From positions 868,001 to 932,000 of the forward strand of contig NHZP01000014.1 in assembly GCA_003313425.1 (NCBI GenBank): 64,000 nucleotides of DNA, given 5' to 3'. Both the position numbers and the translations under genes were made by a program. The notes under the pieces were generated by a model that did not search any database, was not told the DNA's origin, and saw only the letters and a program-made list of their open reading frames with translations. The first letter of the stretch is position 1, and every line of letters starts with the position of its first letter. Shown here piece after piece: positions 42,904 to 55,400 of this stretch. The DNA comes from Pseudopyrenochaeta lycopersici. Lineage: Eukaryota; Ascomycota; Dothideomycetes; Pleosporales; Pseudopyrenochaetaceae.

Positions 42904-44685
42904 ATGCTCCCACGGGCGGCTGTCCGCGCGCTGCGCACTCGGCCGGTCCTCACAGCTCCTCCGCTCATTGCTCGCATCGCCTGCACCCGGCAATGGACGC
43001 GCTCCTACGCGGGCAGCAACCGCCCACCGAGCAAAGACAAGACGTGGGAAAAGGCAGAATCTGTCCATCCTTCACAGCAGCCCGAATTCGATACCCCAGC
43101 ATCCCCAGCAAGCAACACCACGCCCTCGCACCCATCGAGGCCGCCGCCCACTACACCACAGGCAGAGAGCGAGCCAGAAAGCGCCCTGCCCGCCAACGAC
43201 GAGGCGAACCACGCCGCCGAGAGCCCCCAGCAGCCGCAGAAACCACTGCCCGACCTCCGCCAGGGCATTCCATCTACCTTTGCTGCCGAGTTCGCAGAAA
43301 CTGAAGCCCGGGCTAGGGCCAGGGCAAACAGAGACCCCGATGACCCTACCGACGCCTCTGAAGAGCCCGTGTCGGGCAGCACAGGCAGCCGCGATGGCGG
43401 CGACCTGCCCAAATCCGCATACGAGACGAGCACCGACAGGCGGCGAAACCGTGTCGCAAACTGGTCGTACCTTGCCATCCTGCTCTTTGGCACAACAGGC
43501 GCAGTCTTCATGGGCAGGAACTGGGAGACCGAGGACGAGGAGCTGGCCCACGCCGATGCCCCCAATGGCTGGGATCTGGGGCTCATGTATGCTCGCGCAG
43601 CCGCCCGCATCAATGGACAAAAGGCATACTACACTGAGCCCACGTTCCAAAAGCTGCTCCCAGACAAGGACAAGATCCCCGGAGGAGCACCAGAGCTTAC
43701 ACTGGTCCTGAGTCTGGAGGACTTGCTCCTCCACTCCGAATGGAGCACCAAGCACGGCTACCGCTTAGCAAAGCGGCCTGGCCTCGACTATTTCCTGCGC
43801 TACCTCAGCTCGCAATACGAGCTCGTCATCTTCACATCTGTCAAATCCATGGACGCCGATCCCATTATCCGCAAACTCGATCCCTTCCGTCTCGTCATGT
43901 GGCCACTGTTCCGCGAAGCTACTCGCTTTGAGAAGGGCGAGTACATCAAGGTATGTCCAAGACGCTCCATAACAATCGCTCTCGACTAACCGCTGCAGGA
44001 TCTCTCCTACCTGAACCGCGACCTGTCCAAAGTCATCATGATCGACACCGACCCATCGCACGTCAAGCTCCAGCCCGAAAATGCCATTGTGTTGCCCAAG
44101 TGGAAAGGCGAGCCCGGCGACAAGGGCCTCGTGGCCATGATCCCGTTTCTCGAATACCTCGCCATGATGTCACAAACCGGTGCACCCATCGACGTGCGCC
44201 AAGTTCTCAAGTCAATGCAAGGCAAAGATATCCCTACCGAATACGCACGCCGCGAAGCCAAGCTCCGAGAACAGTTTCAGCGCGACCTCGCTGAGCAGAA
44301 GAGGAAGAGCAAAGGAAGTGCAGGAGGCATGTTCATGAAGAGCCTGGGCCTCGATGCACCAAAGCAGGGTATGGTTCTCGGTGATCAGAACATCTCGCAG
44401 GGCATGGCCGAGGGCAAGATGATGATCGACATGTACCGCGACTTCAACAAGCAGAATTACGAGCACCTGGATAAGCAGATCAGGGAGAATGGCGACCAAT
44501 GGCTAAAGGAGATGGCTGAGGAAGAAAAGAAGATGCAAGAAGCACAGTTGAAGGATATGAAGGCTGGTGCTTTCGGATGGCTAGGTGGTGCTGCGCCGAC
44601 GAGCGCTACAGTACCATCGGCAGCTCAAGCGGCCGAGCCAGCTACTGCGCATAACGCACCTGTACCACCAGATCAGGTCAAGTAA
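42904..44685 (+). CDS. TIM50: Mitochondrial inner-membrane translocase subunit Tim50
   Basis: Exon 1 is 42904-43950, the intron 43951-43998 (48 bp) and exon 2 43999-44685, giving about 577 residues. The N-terminus is rich in Arg, Ala and Leu without acids, a mitochondrial presequence. A Pro/Ser-rich stretch follows, then one membrane segment WSYLAILLFGTTGAVFMG at about 187-204. The FCP1-like phosphatase fold of Tim50 starts at about 265 (LTLVLSLEDLLLHSEW), with AKRPGLDYFLRYLSSQYELV and VIMIDTDPSHVKLQPENAI; as usual in Tim50 the phosphatase motif is degenerate (SLEDL). The C-terminal tail is charged and Ala/Pro-rich. Tim50 is the receptor of the TIM23 presequence translocase. Starting at 42904 rather than the in-frame 42865 keeps a proper presequence. 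Confidence 0.92.
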
Positions 44686-45110
44686 GCGCCTTTGTGTAAG
44701 ATTCAAAGAGCGAAATAGACGCCGTTCCACTCCCCTTAACAATTGATATGATAAGAAAGCGTTCTGCATACTTGGGCTGGGTTGGGATAGTCAAAGTCAT
44801 GTTCTGTGTACAATATTTTCACAAATTCAAAAGAAACTCAAAGCTCTAACCCTGTTTGGGTGTCTTCTCTTCATCAAAAGCAAGATTGCGGTGGCCAAGT
44901 GTCCCTCAAATGCGTCTGCCTCGGTACTCCGCGGGGTGTTGACTACCACAAGTCGAACTTTTGCGGGGCTTGGATCCATCCTCCACTTTCGTAAAAGGGT
45001 CTCACTGCAGCGAATGTAGCACTTCGCCATTGTGTAGCCCCTGCAATATAGCATGTTCGAACCCAGATTCATGACCATAGTGATTCTCTTTGACACTCTC
45101 CAAGCCCGCC
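44686..45110. other. Intergenic, no gene recognised
   Basis: TIM50 3' region and upstream region of the next gene. Nothing specific was seen. Confidence 0.5.
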
Positions 45111-46639
45111 ATGGCCGATACGAAGCCGTTCCCTTTCCTGCGACTTCCCCTTGAACTCCGGGAAGCCATCTACTCGCTCTACTTCAAGCCCTCCGACCGC
45201 CTTGTTCAGACCCCGTATCTCGAGGCGCAAGGATACTTTGGAGGGCTGTACAAATTTGATCTGGATCTTTGGAGGGTAAATAAACAGGTGTATGATGAGG
45301 CAAGCAGGGTCTGGAAGAGGGAGAATGTCTTTGTCAAGATTGCGACGCCGTGGCCTAGTGCTGGTATGTATCGCGTTTTTCTAATGGCAACGGACGGGAG
45401 CGATCGGTTGGGTTTTGGCGCTGGAGGGAAATGTGAGTAGACGATTCAATCTCAAGGAGTTTCCTTCTCCGATGTCGACGGCATAGTGTTACGTTTCTTC
45501 ACATTCCTGCTATTTAAAAAAAAATGGGGGCCCCCTTATATGCTGATAAATGTTGAGTGATAGTGAATCACATATCCTCTGAAGGACTTGTCCCAATCGT
45601 CTGCACCGATCGAGGCGCCGATGCATTTACATCGCATCGCGCGCTTGTTCAAATCTCCGCGCCGTTTCACCAAGCAGCCCCAGAGCACACCGTCGTTGTC
45701 CTCCTGGACGATCTGCATTTGTTCACGCAGACGTGGTATTATAGTGCATTGTCCTATCCTATGCTGAACGACCGCCTCTCCACTACTTTCGTCCTCCGAG
45801 ACCCAGATCACAGCGAAAGTGGTGAAAGCAAGCATGTCAACATATCGCTGCAGAACCGCTTACTACTCCCGTTTGAGCAGGTGAAGGGCCTATACCACAT
45901 GGAAGTATCTGGCTACGCCGCTTCAGTCCGTGCCGAACTCGAACGGCGCATGGCAATTCCCATCCCAACGCTACAACAGTGCTGCGAGAGCGCGACAGCA
46001 CTCATGGCTCAAGGCGATACCGCACTTGCTGCCGGCGACGCTACAGAAGCACTTGAAATATACAGGCAGGCGTTTCATGCAATACATATCCTAATCCATG
46101 GCCGCACGAGAAGAGTGTTGGCGGATGTATTTTTCCACGAAGGCATTGAGCATGGACGTTACGCAGGTCAGACAGGGATGACGGTGCGTATCATCCTTCG
46201 GCTCAAACTAGTCAGCCGGACTGTTGCTGCGTATTTAAGACTGAGCCAATGGGGTGAGGCAGTGTATTGGGGAATGCGCAGTATCCGCATCATGCGTGAG
46301 TCCATGGACACGGAGTTCGAAGACTTTCTTTCCGAAATCCTGGGCGATGCAGATGTTGGACTCATCTATGTCAGGACCGCGATTGCGTTCATGAAAATGG
46401 AGGATACGAGGGAGCATTGGGGAGAAGAGTTGTCAGGCTACAATGATGAGTCGATCGCAGAGTGTAGGAGTTTATGGGGGTTGGCGGTGAGATATTTGAA
46501 AAACCAAAACAAAGAAAGTGTGAGAAAGGAATTGCAAGACTTTGGAGTACCGCAAGAAACAATCAAGTTGTTTGGTGAAATCGAGAAGTCGATCGACGAG
46601 CAATCTACCGTGGGGCATCACGGGAGTGAGGAGGAATAG
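45111..46639 (+). CDS. F-box/2EXR-like protein with TPR-like tail
   Basis: Exon 1 is 45111-45363 and exon 2 45564-46639; the 200-bp intron (GTATGT...GATAG) keeps the frame and gives about 442 residues. The N-terminus reads FPFLRLPLELREAIYSLYF, the fungal F-box/2EXR-type opening, with LWRVNKQVYDEASRVWKREN after it, the usual continuation. From about residue 225 the chain becomes helical, with a TPR-like unit ALMAQGDTALAAGDATEALE followed by IYRQAFHAI and further helices. The intron holds a run of A next to G and C runs. The target is unknown; the architecture suggests a ubiquitin-ligase adaptor or another protein-binding scaffold. Confidence 0.7.
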
Positions 46640-48446
46640 AGGTTCGTATGGAGTGGGAGTGGATTGAAGGGCTTCGATTTTTTACTATCTTTGACATGCT
46701 GTGTACATCTTAATATCCGCTATGCGTCTCTATCGGATTCATGTTCAGTTATGCGCCCTGAATCCTTTTTCGCTTATTAAATTATGGGGGAGCGCATTAT
46801 ATTGGATTCGTTTTCTCACCCAATGATCGCCATCCTGTACATTGACCAAAGACACTGCTCAATAACAGTCATGGCTCACATGGGGACTGCTGGTTCTGGA
46901 CCTTCTTTCCCCAAATAGCAACTTACCTTCCGAGCTCGCTGATGATCAAGCGTCGCTCATAGCTCAAGAACACCCTTCATCAATGCCTATACACACTATG
47001 CCCCATCGAACTTCTTCGATATCACTCACAGTGCTTACAGTCGCCATGGCAGCTTAATTATGTGCCGCTTTAAAGACAGGCCATATATTGATCTTCACGA
47101 ATCATTATCCACTGTTCCTCCAAATGACACCAGCTAATCACAAGGGGTTCCGATCTTGGCACTATATATATGCGGCGACGCGGGACGCCAATAGATAAGC
47201 TTTTGTGCATGCATCTTCCGGTCACGAAATTCTGTTCGAGACGTAGCAGTGCGCCTGAAAAGTCAAGGGTGATATGAATAAGGGTATGGAGGGGGCTTCC
47301 GCGCCAGGAGAGCTACATGAAAGTTGGGCCAATGTGGACGCCCCAGCGGTAACCAGGGGTGCAAGCCGTTCGTTCGCTCAGCATCGAGTGAGCGTGGTGC
47401 GTGGTGCGTGGTGCGTGGGGCTTCCGAGGGTGCATGAGGGCTGCTGAAGTTTTTACAGCGAGGCACGGGTTGAGCATTACATGATTGGTAGCTGCCCGCA
47501 ATTTTGGAGAGAGTAAGATCCATTTGCCGCAACGCTTTATGTTGAGAAGAGGAATAAGTTTCTTCAGTAGAGGTACGATAATACACTGATTGTAGCCCCA
47601 TTCTCCTCAATGTTCTTTCCGCCTCAGATACACATCGGCAAAGATATCCGTATACCGCTCAGAAGAAGCAAGATACATTACATTCTATAAGACAAGTTAA
47701 CTACATTGAAAAAGGGAGTAACAGAATTAATCTTAAAACTTTCCTATTCTTAATTCCAATTTGCTAGAAATTGGATTAAAGGAGACTAGATGGTATACTA
47801 TAAGGTTGCTAAGTGGTAATTATGTAAAAGTAGTCTTGTTAGTGCAGTAGTTCCTATAATGTAGATACGGGGGCGTGACCGGGAGCGAACGGTAGAAGTC
47901 GGGCTATATTCCTAGCCTCTTATTGGCGAGGCGTGTACTCAGAACAGCTCAATGGGCACTAATCGGTAGTAGATGAGGACAATAACGCTAAAGTCGGATA
48001 GATCAACTCCGGAACTGATACTCTTTAAACTTGACCCGCTCTTGCAAGCGAACTAATGGAAGCAGTTTGGTAATAAACGCTGGAAACACTTTAAATCTTG
48101 ATTTTTTGGGGCGACTGTAATGGGGAGTAGTATGAAGGTGGCACCAGCCGGCGTAAGGCTGAACAAGAGTGCTTCTAGCCGTATTCACCTTGGTTGTGGC
48201 ATCATTCCCATAGATGATGTCCTTGGGGTTCTTGGCAACTACCTCCAACTGGGCAGCCAAGAGACATTCTGCTTCTCCTCGCACTACATGAAAGTTTTAT
48301 TGGCTGATGAACCAGCCTCAAGGTCTATGAAGATCAGGGAGGCCAGTAGACTGCAATCGGGCTGGAAAGCTGGCTAACGGAAGAAGGCATCGTACTTATA
48401 ACTTCGGTTCCCCTCTTTGGCTCATCACGCCTAAGGTTTGCTCAAA
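46640..48446. other. 1.8-kb gene-poor interval
   Basis: No gene is recognised. GTGCGTG is repeated about four times at 47393-47419. 47640-47880 is AT-rich. The 60-115 codon frames here lack any domain or consistent codon use. Confidence 0.45.
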
Positions 48447-49851
48447 ATGTCCAACCAGGCCGATCTTAGCCTTGTAGAGGCTCTAAATGCGACAAGCGAG
48501 CTGTCCCAGTTTCGACAAGTCCTCAACTTGAGCCCAATGCTCCTCCAGACACTCAGTGGCATATCCGACATAACAATCCTCGCACCATCCAATGCGGCTT
48601 TTAGCAAACTTGATAACGCGACAGTCCAAAGTCTCTCTTCGAACCAAGGCTTGACGACTGCTCTGCTGCAGTACCATGTCCTGAATGGCACATACACCTT
48701 CAACGCAGTCTTGAATACTACCACATTTGTCCCGACGCTATTAAGCAACCCTCAATTCACCAATGTTACCAGAGGCCAGGTCGTCGAAGCCAATGAGCGA
48801 GCGGGCAGCCCCAACGCTACCTTTTACACTGGTTCATTTTCAAATTCGACTATCTCTACCCCAGTATGTTTTGGTACATCAGAGTATTTACGACATTACT
48901 AAACACAATAGAACATCGCCTTTACTGGTGGTATCATCCATATCATAGACCGATTTCTCGCGCTTCCCCAAAATGCTGATGACACATTATCCGTTGCGGG
49001 CCTTACATCGCTGGGTGGTGCCATCAACGCAAACAGTCTTACCAGCACTGTCAACAATACACCTAACATCACCATCTTTGCGCCTTCTAACAAAGGTTTC
49101 CACAATATCGGCTCTGCACTTGCAAACCTGACCTCGGAACAGATCAGCGACATCTTGACCTATCACGTTGTGGTTGGTGACATCAGCTATTCTTCCACTT
49201 TTGTGGATGGTGCAAAACTAGCAACCGCTCATGGTGGGACCATCACACTCACCGTCGTCGACGATCGCGTCTTCGTGAACAATGCTGGTATAGTCATGCA
49301 CGACATCTTGATAGCCAATGGTGTCATCCATGTTATTGATGAGGTCTTGAACCCCAGCAACCAAACTATTTCGAGCCGTACTTCTCAACAAGGCACGCCC
49401 GCATACGCGGATGCTACTCCCATCTCAGACGTTCCGTTCGCACCTGGCCAGCCCACACCTAACAATCAAAGGTGGTTCATCTGCAGGACTCAGCACCGGC
49501 GCCAAAGCAGGTGTTGGCATCGGCGCCGTCCTAGGAGCAGCGCTGCTAATCGGCCTTGTATATTTCTTCTTTAAGCGCCGCGAGAAGACCACACCTGCGC
49601 CAGAAGCATCCACGATATCTGAACTGCCAGACCAAGATCAAGAATTGGCCGGTCGTAAATGGTTTACAGGTGGGCAATGGAGGAACGAAGTGCATGCGCA
49701 AGAGAAGCACCATGAGCTTGATTCTACACCAGTCCATGTTGTGCCAGGACCACCAGCTGGGTTGGACGCAGCGGGGCATCCATTAAAAAAACATGCGCTA
49801 AAGAGGTCCGAATCGCCCCGTAAAGGTTTGAGAGCAGACAGCGGACCGTGA
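48447..49851 (+). CDS. Membrane-anchored protein with two fasciclin (FAS1) domains
   Basis: The model joins 48447-48863, 48912-49377 and 49487-49851 (introns 48 and 109 bp), giving about 415 residues in frame. FAS1 domain 1 (about 5-140) has LSLVEALN, ISDITILAPSNAAFSKL and LLQYHVLNGTY; domain 2 (about 145-290) has NITIFAPSNKGFHNIG, DILTYHVVVGDISY and GVIHVIDEVL. A membrane helix VGIGAVLGAALLIGLVYFFF and the stop-transfer KRREK follow, then a cytosolic tail. Such proteins mediate adhesion at the cell surface. The 49378-49486 stretch could instead be a coding Pro/Thr linker with a frameshift. Unusually, no signal peptide precedes domain 1, so a 5' exon may be missed or lost. Confidence 0.78.
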
Positions 49852-50508
49852 ATCTGCGTTGTTGGAGGCATACTTCAATACGCGAGAACTATTTTCAATA
49901 CCTTCGTACGTCGATAATGTACACCACTTCAGAACCGCAGTAACTGAAAGTCATAACAGCTGTGAACTCGATTTCAGGCCCAAGCAATTGACACCATCTT
50001 CCTAGAGGCCAGAACAGGTTCAGCTTCAAACATTCACAACTCGTAACCCTCGTCGGCTTTGCTATGCCTAAGGGTGCCTTGAAACAAGACCAAGATATAC
50101 GTGCTCTGGGCCCAACTATGGATTTATTCACAATAACAAGCTAGCTATGTGCGACGGAGAACTGCTCTTTTGTTTGGAAGAATAAATATTGATGAGACTG
50201 CAACTTAACTCAACTTGATTCCCAGTTTTTTCTTCTTTAACATTATTCTTAAGTTTAATCTCGTTAACAAAAGAAATATTACTTAAGGACCTAAGAACTA
50301 TACTACCTGAACAGATATACATCTTCCCCAAGAAAAAAGAAAATAGGAACGTACAGAGATCCAGCTGTCTCCTCGATTTAGTTTACACTTCCAATGTACT
50401 CTTTTAAGAATGGCACACAACAATATTTCTAGCAAAGAGGAAAGAAAGTAAGGGAGGAAGCCTTGTTTTCTCTAGGAATGTGTGTTCCTAATCGTTGCTG
50501 TTAACTTT
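49852..50508. other. Intergenic, no gene recognised
   Basis: AT-leaning sequence after the fasciclin gene with nothing recognisable. Confidence 0.5.
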
Positions 50509-50633
50509 CTTTATAGTAATCTATCTTAATAGTAATTTCTCTTTATCGTCATCTCGTTTTATAGTAATCTCGCTTTATAGTAATCTCGCTTTATAGTAAT
50601 CTCGCTTTATAGTAATCTCGCTTTATAGTAGTC
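50509..50633. repeat. 16-bp tandem repeat array
   Basis: TTTATAGTAATCTCGC is repeated in near-perfect form five times at about 50556-50633, with about three degenerate units before it. It is a minisatellite without coding potential. Confidence 0.8.
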
Positions 50634-53454
50634 TTTTTCCTTGCTCTTTAGTACAAAGTACTAAGACCAAATTTGACGCGCTAATACTGATTGATATAAA
50701 GGAAGGTTTAAAGACTTTACGGATATCATTTCAAGTCGAGTACAAGACGGTAAGTGAATGAATATTTACCAACATAAGTATAATGAATGGAACGCCCTGA
50801 TACTAGCACTCGCGAAACATTACATTTATCTGATATCCCAAAGTCTACGCCCACGAAACAAATTTTCCAGTCTATCGTTTGCTATGTTTTACCTTAACAA
50901 GGTTCGCCACCAAAGTCATTCTGGATTTGTTCACAAGAAAATCATGGCTTCGGGTCTCTACCTCCACTTCCATTTCCAACATATAGCGCTGACGCCAACT
51001 AACTCCGCCCAGAATGCTAGATGCTTAAGGACAATAAAATAAATGTGGACTATGTAAACACGATGTGCTGTAATATAGAAACAGTCTCTGCGTATAGTAA
51101 GTAATAATGCTTAGGTTCAATGATTGCATAGTTCGAGATCATGATGGTTATCTTTAAGCTTCTGTAAGGGTTAGCCCTAAGCACCATATATACTATCCTA
51201 GGTCATTCATAACTGTTCAGTTGATGTACATTTTGCAGGTTAGTTAGTTGGTGCAGCGTCCTAGGACAGTACCCTTACAGTTCCTGTAGCGTTTTAATTG
51301 GCGCTCGCTAATCCAGAGAAGCTATGGAGGTCGAACGGGTATTTTGCGCAGAATCAGGTTTACGTACTGGTGCACGTAAGTTGTAATACTCTGACGGGGA
51401 AACCAGGGAGGGGAGTGTTACAGAGGGGAAACTCTTCGGAGTCCGGGCCTGTACTTCCTACATTCAGTCCGCCCCACAGCGGCTAGTAGAGGTTGAAATC
51501 GCCTTGAAGTATCAACTTGCCGGCTTAATGTTCCTTCAGTATCTTATGTCTGTCTGGCACAGCAAATTGCCTTCAATTATTTTTAACAAATCGTCCAAAT
51601 AGTCGCCGGTCAAGAAATACTTAAACACCCACTAACTAGCCCACCCACTACGTTCTTTGGAGGTAAGCATCCATAAGCTGTCCTTAACAAATTCATCTTA
51701 GAATGCATTCACAAGATGCCCGCTCTGTATGCAGATGACAGACTTATAAACGTGAAGGAATACGCGTAGATAAAAGTCGTTAGATCGTTTCATTGTTCGC
51801 GAAATATTGAACGGTCTGAGTAGATAACTAGGACTCTAAAGCAGCTACAGATATTTTTCTAACACGTAGACTTAAGACCAAGTTGTACTGCTGAGCGAGG
51901 CAGTTCTTCCGAAATGGGCCATGAATGTGGGCTTTTATGACTGGAAAGAGGGGTCTCGCTGTAAGGACGGAGAGTGGAGGGCCTCAATATGCATATGACT
52001 GCAAGGCTAAGCAGGATCCATAAATAGGACATCTAGTATCGCCACTTCGCCCCGCTGCTGACTGATAGTTGTAAAGCATTGAGACCCAAGATTGGGCCCC
52101 GGCTTCAGTAACAGCAGCGTGTGTCTGATGTGTTTCTGTTCTATGAATTGTCAAGCAGTCGCTAGAAAAAAGACCAATCATTATGTTTTAGTGCTGCTGC
52201 TTCTTGCACGAACCTCTGCTGAGACAATCAGTGTAATGGTCCCATTCAACGCCGAAAAGAAGACACCATAATTGCGCGTCGACATCCAATCTTGTTCCAA
52301 CAAAAGTGACCTAGGCCCGCACTACCTTTTCTCAGGTCTACTGATACACCGCCAGCCCTAACGGCAATTGACACGGAGATTTCCAGGTATGTGGGCTCGA
52401 CAGTAGCAATCGAAGCAAATCAGGAGAAGACGGAGGCCGCTAAGAGAATACACACTCCTAGCTTGTCGTAAATGGCTGAAGAAATAATATAAAAGAACAG
52501 CTAACTAGAGCAGGAGCTAATGGAACTGCAGGAATAGCGTAGAGCAGCTGATTTATTTATAGTAGGAAGTAGGCCTTGTGGTCAGTGCTGTTAAGGAAGC
52601 ACTTCTTAATTCCCATAACCTTAGCACAGATCTAGGGTACGATCGGGAGGAGCGGACATAAATGAACCATTTCTTCTGTTCACACTGCCTTACCTCCAAA
52701 AATGTACTGCGTTCAAAAATTGCGCGTTTGCCTTAATCACAATAATCTCATTATTCCCTCCCTCTAAATAAAATATCACAGCAATCTAAGATAGCTAGAC
52801 AAATACTCGTTGAATGCTTCTTAGGATGTTTTTACATAACTGGTTTTCACCTCTCGCACATCTGAGTTAAGGCGAAAGGGAAGCGACGGGGCCGTCATTT
52901 GGATACCATATTCTGGACATCAGAACAAGGGACTAAGTCCGCCAAACACAAGATCTTCTGCGGCAGAAGGACCTTTTCGTGGATTATTCCACTCACACAA
53001 GGATTCTCATGCTGATTTAAGCCTTGAAATTGCGCATCATGAAGAGTGATGGTTGAATCATAAATAACTGGATCGTTGCCAGAAAAGAACTGTTTTAGCA
53101 GACAAAATCGTATATGCACAATCCTGAGGTGGCGCCATTAACGTACGCGCGTCCGCTCAACTTGTGCAGAGACATATCACAGTTCTGGCCAAGGACCTTC
53201 GGAGGGGATACCGCGCTAGACCAGGTGATCGAAAGGCTAATCTTTCAGGATTTTGAAGAGCAGATTTGGTTCAACATCGATACTGGCGATAATAAGTTAG
53301 CATCTGAAAACTACAGAGAGAGAGAGAGAGAGATCTAGCCTTAGTGTTTCTGCAGTGACATACTATCCTGGAGCCACTCACTGCTGAAACAAGAAGTGGG
53401 CCAGGGAGGCATTATTCATCGACCCGTTGAGACCCATCAGCCTTCGAATGACCT
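50634..53454. other. 2.8-kb gene-poor interval
   Basis: No recognised gene. Frames of 60-94 codons (for example 50758-51042 and 53114-53338) have no domain. An (AG)n tract lies at 53315-53333. Confidence 0.45.
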
Positions 53455-54175
53455 GTGCTGCCTTCTGTTCCTCAACTTCAGCCTTATTATCGAACCCAAG
53501 GTCAAACCCCCCCCCCCCCCCCCCGAAGCCTTGCAACAAGTAAATGCCTCCGTGACAGTGTAGAATCTATCATCTACAGCAGGTGCGAACCTTTAATAAC
53601 CTGTATATCTGTATTGATTCCTCAACCTGCTCCCAGCCATCAAGGAAGCTGTTTCTACAGCATTGATGCTTTGGACCATCCCAACTCGGATCAGGTGTTG
53701 AACCACAAGAAGAGGTGTGACATAGCTCATTTTTCGTGTCATGGATCATCAGATCGGGCAAATTCGTCCAGCAGCCATCTGCCGCTCCAAATGAGGGATA
53801 TGACAGGACCGTCTATAGACCAATTAACGATCTCAAGAATCTCAAACGAGCAAAACCTAGGCCCAGCATGGGTTGCCTATCTCAGCATACTTGACAGCAG
53901 AGGTCAAGGCGACAGCCTATGCCAGGAAGGCCCTTCATCTCGTCAGCGTGTTCCGGGTAGCCAAATTTGGCCAGTTTATAAGTTCACTGTCGGCTGATGA
54001 TGAGGCGTGTGTCCGAACGGTGAGCTTTTTCTACCAATGCCTTGCAAGTCATGCCGTTGTTAAGGATCCTAATTGGGTCGTGGCAGAGGTATTACGCGAT
54101 GCTATCTTGAAGGTTGGCCTGGATTCTGATGAAGATTCAGTCAAGCGGGCCTCATACATTCCCTCAGGCTCGTAG
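53455..54175 (+). pseudogene. CHAT-domain protease-like gene, broken
   Basis: The first frame contains CDIAHFSCHGSSDRANSSSS, the CHAT His block (IAHF.CHG.SD), then LPLQMRDMTGPSIDQLTISR and VAYLSILDSRG. Shifted into another frame, 53873-54175 continues AYLTAEVKATAYARKALHLV, SLSADDEACVRTVSFFYQCL and VAEVLRDAIL, the usual C-terminal part. The catalytic Cys expected in YLSAC is missing in both frames at the join, and no long N-terminal region precedes it. A run of 18 C at 53507-53524 falls within the first frame. Fungal CHAT proteins are caspase/separase-like peptidases, often attached to TPR or NLR-like receptors. This copy is dead. Confidence 0.7.
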
Positions 54176-54546
54176 GTTCGTTGTGGGAGCATAGCTGGGC
54201 ATCCAGAATGCTGTATAATAAACCATATTCGAGGTGAGATGGGTTCGGCCATTGTTAACTTCATCGTGCGCCGCTTAGAAGGGATCAGCAAAGGCCAAGT
54301 AGGCCTAGCTATAGACAGAGACTCGGAATGGTTTGTTGAGAGGGGTTGTCCTGTTGCATATCGACACCGCTAGTTGGGAGGCAGCGGTCCAGCTCTAGCC
54401 ATAGGATTGAGAGAGAGGCGCTGGCTTTTCGTAGGCATAAATGAAGAATTATCAGAACGAGGCGTCTTCGATAGGGCAGACTCGTTTGGGTCGTGTAGTG
54501 AGGTTCAAATTAGATTAGTACGTTTTCCTTATATTAGTATAGATCT

Positions 54547-54566
54547 AAAAAAAAAAAAAAAAAAAA
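54547..54566. repeat. Run of 20 A
   Basis: An uninterrupted A tract followed by five T, directly left of the Ayg1-like relic. Confidence 0.9.
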
Positions 54567-54574
54567 TTTTTAAG

Positions 54575-55400
54575 GAACAGAAGGAGGTTTACCTTCGCGG
54601 CTTAAGGCTTAGGATATCCATATTAAGGAAGTTGTTATACTGCACACGCGGTAAATAGCAATTATAGGAACATTCTTCTATATACCTGTAAACCCACTAG
54701 CAATAGCCTGTTTCTAACTGTTCTCCTTATAACAGGGCTTGATAGTCATCGTCCTGATAATACGGATCGCACGAAGTGAACACTTAAGCCGCGGCTGGGC
54801 GACAGTAATTTATAACATCCCTAGCACAACCGTCGACTGTGCGGCCAACAAGCGTAATCTATTGTTACTAAATCAGCTATTCACTTCGATTCTTAAATAG
54901 ATTAAAGAGATACCATATTTGAATGAGAATAAAGTTATCGCCTAAAGTTTATTAGTAGGCGGATACTACGCTATTTTTCTCGCGTATACGCATAAAGATA
55001 ATCTTATAGGTAGCGTTGGCTAAGGCGCAGGAACATATTACTATATTAGCCGCGAATAGCTTAAGCAAATTAATAAACACGAATATCCCTTTAGTCTTAA
55101 ATAAGTGTACACGCAAAAGTATAGCTATAAGTCGTTTGAAGAGATAAAGGAGAAGTGCTAGGATAAATTTAGCCTAATTAGTAGTAAGGGCGAGGGCGTT
55201 GCAGTTATTGCGGACGGCCTAAAGAGTTCTTAATTACTGTTAGTAAACGGCGTATTAGACGGGTGCATGCCGATTAAAGATAGTATGCTGCTTGCTGAGT
55301 ATGGGAGCCCTAAGGAAATGAGGTTTATTCAGCAATACCTGCATATGGGGTATCCGGAAGCGAATAGCATGTATACCCGTGGTTGGAGGAGGTCATGGCT
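54575..55400 (+). pseudogene. Ayg1-like alpha/beta hydrolase (pigment polyketide-shortening type), degraded
   Basis: Fragments in several frames follow the order of fungal Ayg1-like hydrolases (FrsA-like superfamily): KEVYLRG (54580), LDSHRPDNTDRT (54735), SRGWATVIYNIPSTTVDC (54786), VGGYYAIFLAYTHKDNLIGSV (54957), YYYISRE, INKHEYPF, KFSLISSKG and LLLVNGVLDGCMPIKDSMLL followed by YGSPKEMRF and HMGYPEAN (55245-55370). The nucleophile elbow expected as GLSAGGYYA reads SLLVGGYYA, so Ser is replaced by Leu (TCA to TTA) after a TAA. At least four stops and two frameshifts are present, many RIP-like. In Aspergillus fumigatus, Ayg1 shortens a heptaketide to the melanin precursor THN. Confidence 0.75.

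Noticed and set aside
42830..43755. Long frames of 200-290 codons on both strands over the TIM50 first exon
   Set aside because: They are shadows caused by high GC content. Only the frame from 42904 has a presequence, membrane helix and Tim50 motifs.
45053..45075. B-box-like GTTCGAACCC
   Set aside because: Neighbouring bases do not pair into a T arm on either strand and no A box lies at the right distance.
50509..50633. CRISPR-like array
   Set aside because: Units are contiguous 16-bp tandem copies without spacers, in a eukaryotic context.
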